A DNA stretch of 64,000 nt from Rosellinia necatrix (Eukaryota > Ascomycota > Sordariomycetes > Xylariales > Xylariaceae). The DNA is taken from assembly GCA_021209875.1 (NCBI GenBank), contig JAGYVD010000005.1, positions 1,426,001-1,490,000 on the forward strand. Reading direction: 5' to 3'. The position numbers and the translations under genes were made by a program. Below, piece after piece: positions 58,321-64,000 of this stretch. Every line of letters starts with the position of its first letter. Positions within the stretch are counted from its first letter, which is position 1. Below the pieces are notes generated by a model. It made no database searches. It saw only the letters and a program-made list of their open reading frames with translations, and was not told the origin of the DNA.

Positions 58321-59764
58321 TTACGGGGTAATCCAATCCTGTCCGCTACACGACGCTTCCAAGTCCTCCATAAGAGACTTGACGCGATCCAATATCCACC
58401 CGGAATCAACCCGCTCATCCGATTCCTTCTCTTGGAGCTTCTGTCTCCCTAGTTTCGCCCCGTTCATTGTCTTGCAGTTGCGTCCAGTGAGAGAGAATTG
58501 CACGCAGTCGTGTTGCTTCTCACAGATCTCCCGGCATTCTGCGAACGAGGCATTCTCGCTCTGCTTGTCGGATGAGAGATTGTCCCACTCCGAGATATGT
58601 TCCTTGATTTTTGGGTAGACCAAACGACGGAAAATATCTCCGTGGCGTGGAAGGCCGCGCCCCTGAAAGTTAGGTCCCCCGATGTCAGTTTCTCGAAGCT
58701 TCGTCCCGGATGCGTAAGTAAGTGAACGCGTAGCTTACCTCTGAATTCCATGCCTGATCAAAATCATAGTATGTGTATATATCTTCAGGGGCCATATGGT
58801 GGTATGAAGCTGCATAGTAGCACCAAAGATGACGACCTTTGGTCGATTTCGACTTCAAGTTCAGTGTGGACGGCATCTCGCCCTCGAGAGTCGGCCAAAT
58901 CTGTGAGAACTCAACGCCCGCATCCGACATGGCTCTCGAGAGGATGAAGTCACCAGCCCACTGGTCGATTGTGAGCTGGTTGTAAGTCCTGAGATCCGCC
59001 GTATACTGTTCAACGAGCTTCCCCATCGCCGAGTTGGAGATAATGATACCCGCACCTCCGTAAGCAAACAGCTCCTTGCCAATATTCATCTGGCGACCGA
59101 TATAATAGGGGCGAGAAGCGTCGATGCTCGATAGATACGCTAGGAGGCTTGTCCAAAACACATACGTATCACATTCGATGAAGACGTACCACTTACTGGT
59201 GGGGCGCTGTTGGTAGGCTTTCTTCGCAGATGGTAGAAACTTCCACTTATCCAATTTCCAGGCCGGCGTGTCACGACCAAGGTTGGTGTTCGGAGCATCT
59301 GTCCAGCCGGCAACATCGCCAGATAGGGCAGTTTCCTTCCCGTGTTCTTGCAGCTGACGGTAGTATTCAAAATCGGAATGATGCCTTAGAAGAGCAGGCT
59401 CAATCTCGTCCAGAGCATCCATGATGTGATGCCCAGCAAATTCTTCCTGCATGTCTGACCAGATCCCATAGTGCCGGAAACAAGGCAAGGTAGTGTTAAG
59501 AAGCGGCGGCAGCTTCTGGCGGACTTCGTTAGAGCCCGTCCTAACGATGATGAAGACATCTTCGAGGCCCTCCAATGACGCACATGGGTCTCTTTGGTGT
59601 CCTTTTTCGTCCGTGGAGAATGGGCTCCTGAGAGAACCAGTGGTCATTAACGAACCGCGTCCAGACTGGCGAAACACATGAAGCGACGCAAGGAGCAAAA
59701 TGGATATGCCAGCATAAATCATAAGCCGACGGCGATTCCGCGGCGAGATCGGCGCTAACCCCAT
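58321..59764 (-). CDS. Type II membrane glycosyltransferase (GT31-like), copy B
   Basis: Two minus-strand exons (59764-58739, 58662-58321) give 455 aa. It is a paralogue of the gene at 25016-26421. A signal anchor lies at residues ~13-31. The catalytic domain shows FIECDTYVFW (about residue 197), GRQMNIGKELFAYGGAGI, DQWAGDFILSRAM and HLWCYYAASYHH, each aligning with copy A. The exon 2 tail again carries the cysteine pattern CREIC, DCVQFS, NCK and ASC, like a PAN/apple-type module. Both genes have a single phase-0 intron at the same point, right after the catalytic domain. Sugar specificity is unknown. The two copies differ at many positions, so the duplication is not recent. Confidence 0.85.
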
Positions 59765-62700
59765 GATCAGGGTCGAGTCGCGGGATGGGTATAGATGTAT
59801 TCAAATAGAAAGATCATGGAACAATATAACGTCCCATCGGATACGTTGGGCCTAAAAACGAGCGGAGGAAGTAGAAGACGGTTCGATAAGAGAGAGCGAG
59901 TTCCCTGAGGACCGCCGTATGCCGTGAAATTTCTGCGTCGCCCGCGCGCGAGCGTATGATGCTGATCCCAATAGCCGGTCGATATCCGCTTTAATATGGA
60001 ATCTTCTGACTTCCAGCCTGCGTCAAGATGTCGTCAAAGGAGGACGGCAGCCGACGAAATAATGAGCGTGCACGTGCTTCGGGCTGGTATCCAAGAGCAC
60101 CCATATGCGCGTGGGCCGATGCATCAGTTCTAGTGTAAGTAAGTATAACTATGGGCTACGCACGAAGAGGAGGTCCCCCTCCTTATGAACCATGGCATTT
60201 TCTATCCAATTACGCGCCAAGACTGACAAGGTAGTGACCAAGATTGGCACAGTATCGATTGGAATAGGCGATCAACAGCAGCTTGACCACTCCTGTGCCA
60301 CTCCCGTGCCACTCCCAGGATTCTTTTGGGGCGGGACACCATGATTACGCACTGCAAAAACGAACTACCTAGGTAGTCAGTCATGTCCGGATAAGCCATC
60401 AGCTTCTGTCAGGTATCCATCTACGCCACTCACCCATCCTTTTGGGTGTTGTCCAAGCAAGTGAGGCTGCATCTAGTCTAGACATCTAGTGTAGTCTAGA
60501 CTTCAAGGTCTTGTAATTAAAGGCGTCGATTTAGTTTACCCTTCTCCCGCCCCATCTGCGCTTCACTTCATTTGCTACCTAGTTACCCTTCCTCCCCCTG
60601 TTCCCCTATAACAACTCCTTGTAAAGATAGACTGGTGGCACAGTGTCGAAGGAGTTGTCTGCATACAGGCGAATACGAGCGCTGATCTACCTACCTGGTA
60701 CACTACCGTTAGGGCTGTGAGCTGTCTCTGCATGGTACGTATGTACACACCCAGGCCCGTGTCTATATACCTAGGTAGGTATCCTGTCTGAGGTAGATAG
60801 GTAGATAAGGGATAATTAATTATCTTGACTACCTACCTAATATAATTGGTGGCCAGAATCACATTCCCGGACTGTGCGAGGCTGGTACAAGGCGTCTACC
60901 CTCCCCCCGGCTTCAATAACACCGGCGGAGGTTTTTGCATTTAGAGGACATCGGGAGGCCGAATTAGTGTATATACATACACTACACTACATACCTAGAT
61001 TGGATGGTGGGGTTAGTTACCAGGTAGCCGGGACCCTTTTCGGCCGGATAGCCAACCTAGATTACCGACCAGCCAAGCCAGAATGAGGTCGAGCCAGGTT
61101 TGTCAAAATCGGTTCATCGATGAGAAGGCGGCGGATTTATGGATCTACCAGTAATAGTAATAGACCGACTGGGTCTACCTAGGTATATAACTTGTACACT
61201 GCTTTTGTAAGATGCAGGTCCAGTTTTGAACAGTCAAAGCCGAGATCACGCCTGCCTCTACCTAAGTAGCCACCAAATTCCCTTCTTGATTAGTTGTTTA
61301 CTTTGCGGATATATTGATTTGAGAGAGTGAGGCGCCTCGAAGGCTCACCCTAGTTCTATTCTTCCAATTAGCTGTAGTGCATCGTCCATATCCTCGTAGT
61401 CCAAGCTGCTACGGTGTCTCTGGGGTTTCACCTAAACTCGGTCGCAGTCATATATATAGGATGCAGCTTGGATGCAGCACCTTGGCATATCTCTAAACGT
61501 TACCCAATTAATTTGTCAAGTTCCTCCTTAACTGACCCTACATATCTTAACATAGCATCAATTATGACGCGCACGGGATGGAACCATCAGATCGCGGGGC
61601 ATATCCATAGAAGCCCAATCTCCGCTAACACTAGATTTACGAGGACCGTAAGTGCTGACGTACCCCAACACCGCACACGTTTGCACGCCATATTTCCAAA
61701 CCCGAGTTTCGAGTCCCCATTGCATTGGGTATTGTGTCCAGGTGTTCACTAATTACCCCTTTTGGGAAATCGAGATAGCTTTATCCCCCACGGTAAAATC
61801 ACCTCCACAATTGTCCCCGTCCCCGTCCCCGTCCCCGCCCCCGCTATGTGTACCTAATAAAGGAACCTTGCCACAAGAAGTATGAAGGAGACAAGACGAA
61901 CCATATGAAGTAGGTGGTCCATGGAAATTTCGTTTCCCCAGAAATGATTAATTCTTAAGAGGATAAGAGACCGCATAGAGACTCATTATTATGACAAGGC
62001 GAAGAGGCCTACCTAATTTGTAGGCACAGAATCTATTGGGCCAGAGCTAGCACAGGTAGTGAACATCCTATTCTATCAGATCACGTCCAATGTTCGCTCC
62101 GATCTATAATCCGGATCGTTAAGACCTCTAAATGCCCACGAGTGGCCGTCCATGGAGTGTTTGTGTTCCATCTTATAGATCCCGTTTTACGTAGTGAAAT
62201 GGGGTTCCCCTATTGGGCCTCAAAAATGCCCAGGTTGGAAGGGAATATTGATGCATCCAGGTGACGCTGCTATATTAGGTACTTAGTCAGCATCACCAAC
62301 ACAATTCGCTGCTTCCGGTTTAGAATCTACTCCGTAGCATTGCACACATGGATTTCGCTAGTTGAACGACTCGATACCAACAGAGCTCTATTGAACCTAG
62401 TTGCTTCGCCGAGTAGAAACCACTGCCAATTATGTCTGCCCCCAAGACTCGCCTTTCCACATAGCTCAAGAGCCTCAATGCGCTTGGCACTGATTGTTTA
62501 TGCCGGCTCCTTCGTTCTTTCGTAGTCGACCATAGACACAACACGGGCTTCACAGCTTAGAACGACTCGTATGACTTTTTCTTTTGGTAATCATTTGTTT
62601 GGCGCAAAAACATAACCCTTAATTTCGTAGAAGACGGTACCGAGATTTGGTCTCCTTATAACTCCCACCCGTGCATCCGAGGTTGTGCCCTATTGATTTT

Positions 62701-62833
62701 CTATCACGCATGTTCTACCACGCATGCAAAATCGCCTGATTATGCAGGTGCCCCATTCCCTAGAGTACATGTCCATACCGGCTATCATGTGCATCGAAGG
62801 ATTTGTTTAAGAAGAGTGGCTTGGCCTCCTGTT
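59765..62833. other. Intergenic region of 3.1 kb
   Basis: No gene is supported. It holds tacctaggtaggta-type strings near 60766-60800, one copy of acatacactacactacatac (60974-60993), and a C-run block at 61815-61845. The short frames present have no recognisable domains. Confidence 0.55.
61815..61845 (-). repeat. CCCCGT repeat; quadruplex potential on the minus strand
   Basis: Five C-runs of four or five bases are separated by GT or G. The minus strand therefore has five G-tracts with very short loops. Confidence 0.6.
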
Positions 62834-63546
62834 TTACGAAGGAGGAGCTCCACGGCCACGACCAGCTCCACCACGGCTAGCAATGAATGTCAGTTTCATG
62901 TCCCCGGCGCGGAACAAATCTGACGAGAGAGCTTACAATTGAGGGTTGTATTCGCCAGGAGCACCACCCTCCTTGCCCTCACCAGCATCCCGTCGTCGGT
63001 ATCCACCCTCACGATCGCCACGGTCACCACGGTCGCCACGGTCGCCTCCACGGCCACGGCCGAACGGTCTGCGCTCACGCTCGCCCTCGCCACCCATCAT
63101 GCCGCGGGGAGGAGCGTGCGATCGCTGCTGCTTAATGTGTGTGGCGGGGACGATCTCGGCGGGGAGGTGCAGCCACTCGCGGAGGTAGTCGAGACCCTCG
63201 GGGGTCAGGGTGTAGTAGTAGTATTGCCAGGAGAATTGGGTCTTGACATAGCCGCGGGAGGTGAGGGACTGGGCGGCCTTGACGACGAAGAGGTTCTTGG
63301 TGTCGATATCGGGGTGCTTGGGAAGGTTGTAGTCCTTCTTTGCGACCATCACGCCCTCACGGAAGAGGTACTACGACAAAGACAGAAACGTTAGCCAGTT
63401 CGCGACCGAGATATTTCCTTTCTTCACGATAGCTTCGCGGGGCCGGTATTCATCGGCGGGCGTTCGCCACGGGCATGGTAAACGGGACGGATGCGGATTG
63501 TTCTAACCTCGTGGATCTTCTTGCGGTCAGCCTTCGGAATCAGCAT
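62834..63546 (-). CDS. rps10: 40S ribosomal protein eS10
   Basis: Three minus-strand exons (63546-63508, 63370-62937, 62876-62834) give 171 aa. It is a structural protein of the small ribosomal subunit near the mRNA entry and head region. The text is highly conserved: [13 protein letters not shown] / [57 protein letters not shown] and [13 protein letters not shown]. The tail is Gly/Arg/Asp-rich (RGDRGD repeats) and ends [13 protein letters not shown] after the last join. The first exon is 39 nt and the last 43 nt; all joins keep the frame. Confidence 0.96.
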
Positions 63547-64000
63547 CTTGGCGGTTTGTTGTTGGGCGACAAGATGTTGGGAAGAGTGGGATGATAGGCG
63601 TGGTGTATTAAGAAGTTGGCTGGCGCTGCACTCTCGAGATCGGGGATTGCAATGAACGAGAGATCCAGTCAATTTTTTGGTGTGTGCAAAAACCCTACGC
63701 GAGTGGCTTGAGAAGGTACATGTTGGTGAGTTGGGTGGGGTCGAATATGTGCGTGCCACTATGAACTGTGGCTGGTGAGTATAATCAAGGCTTAAACAGC
63801 TGCGATAAGAGATAAGGCGTTTGCTACACTGGGTACCTAGTACCTAGGAGATAAGATAAACGGGTACTGATGTAAAGTGGTAAAGTGGTGGGTCAAGCTC
63901 CAATGTACCCCTTGTACCATAGGACAGCAAGACCCATATTAGTTAATTATATGCAGCTAAGGTTCGCCATCGTCGCAGGGGCAACCTCCAATTCCCTCCT
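63547..64000. other. Promoter side of the eS10 gene, right edge
   Basis: No gene is seen. The eS10 promoter and leader must lie here. A gggtacctagtacctagg string is present near 63830-63850. Confidence 0.5.

Overview
The window is nuclear DNA from a filamentous ascomycete (Pezizomycotina, probably Sordariomycetes). Genes are split by short introns (48-168 bp) with GTRNGY-type donors. The families are typical of such fungi: a Zn2Cys6 regulator, 2EXR, DUF3712-like, GPI-anchored cysteine-rich and HECT/HUL4 proteins, beta-mannosidase B, and a bifunctional diterpene cyclase of the fungal CPS/KS type. Intergenic DNA is long and rich in microsatellites. No rRNA, CRISPR array or intact transposon was seen, and no tRNA was recognised by eye. 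I rebuilt fifteen protein genes, most of them spliced; every join was checked for GT/AG ends and unbroken frame.

Layout. 0.8-3.8 kb: beta-mannosidase B (+). 3.8-9.0 kb: gene-poor, repeat-rich. 9.0-10.7 kb: Zn2Cys6 regulator (+). 10.7-15.0 kb: another gene-poor stretch. 15.0-23.3 kb: a compact diterpene locus with GGPP synthase (+), a cytochrome P450 (-) and ent-copalyl diphosphate/ent-kaurene synthase (+); the P450 and cyclase are divergent across 838 bp. 25.0-26.4 kb: type II membrane glycosyltransferase (-). 29-32.4 kb: two cell-surface protein genes. 34.8-37.0 kb: F-box-like/ankyrin protein (-). 37.5-39.6 kb: prolyl-tRNA synthetase (-). 40.9-44.5 kb: a secreted FAD oxidase and a secreted DJ-1/PfpI-like protein (+). 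46.0-47.9 kb: Asn/Gln-repeat protein ending in a 2EXR domain (+). 49.5-53.1 kb: HECT ubiquitin ligase (-). 56.7-57.9 kb: DUF3712-like protein (+). 58.3-59.8 kb: a second copy of the glycosyltransferase (-). 62.8-63.5 kb: ribosomal protein eS10 (-).

How the genes work together. The clearest pathway is diterpenoid: GGPP synthase makes C20 diphosphate, the two-domain cyclase turns it into a tetracyclic (ent-kaurene-type) hydrocarbon, and the P450, which resembles the gibberellin-cluster ent-kaurene oxidase (P450-4/CYP503), would oxidise it. The other gibberellin genes (P450-1, -2, -3, desaturase) are absent from this window, so the product may be a simple ent-kaurenoid rather than gibberellin. 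The regulator at 9-10.7 kb is a possible but unproven pathway regulator. Most remaining genes are housekeeping or cell-surface functions with no visible link to the pathway.
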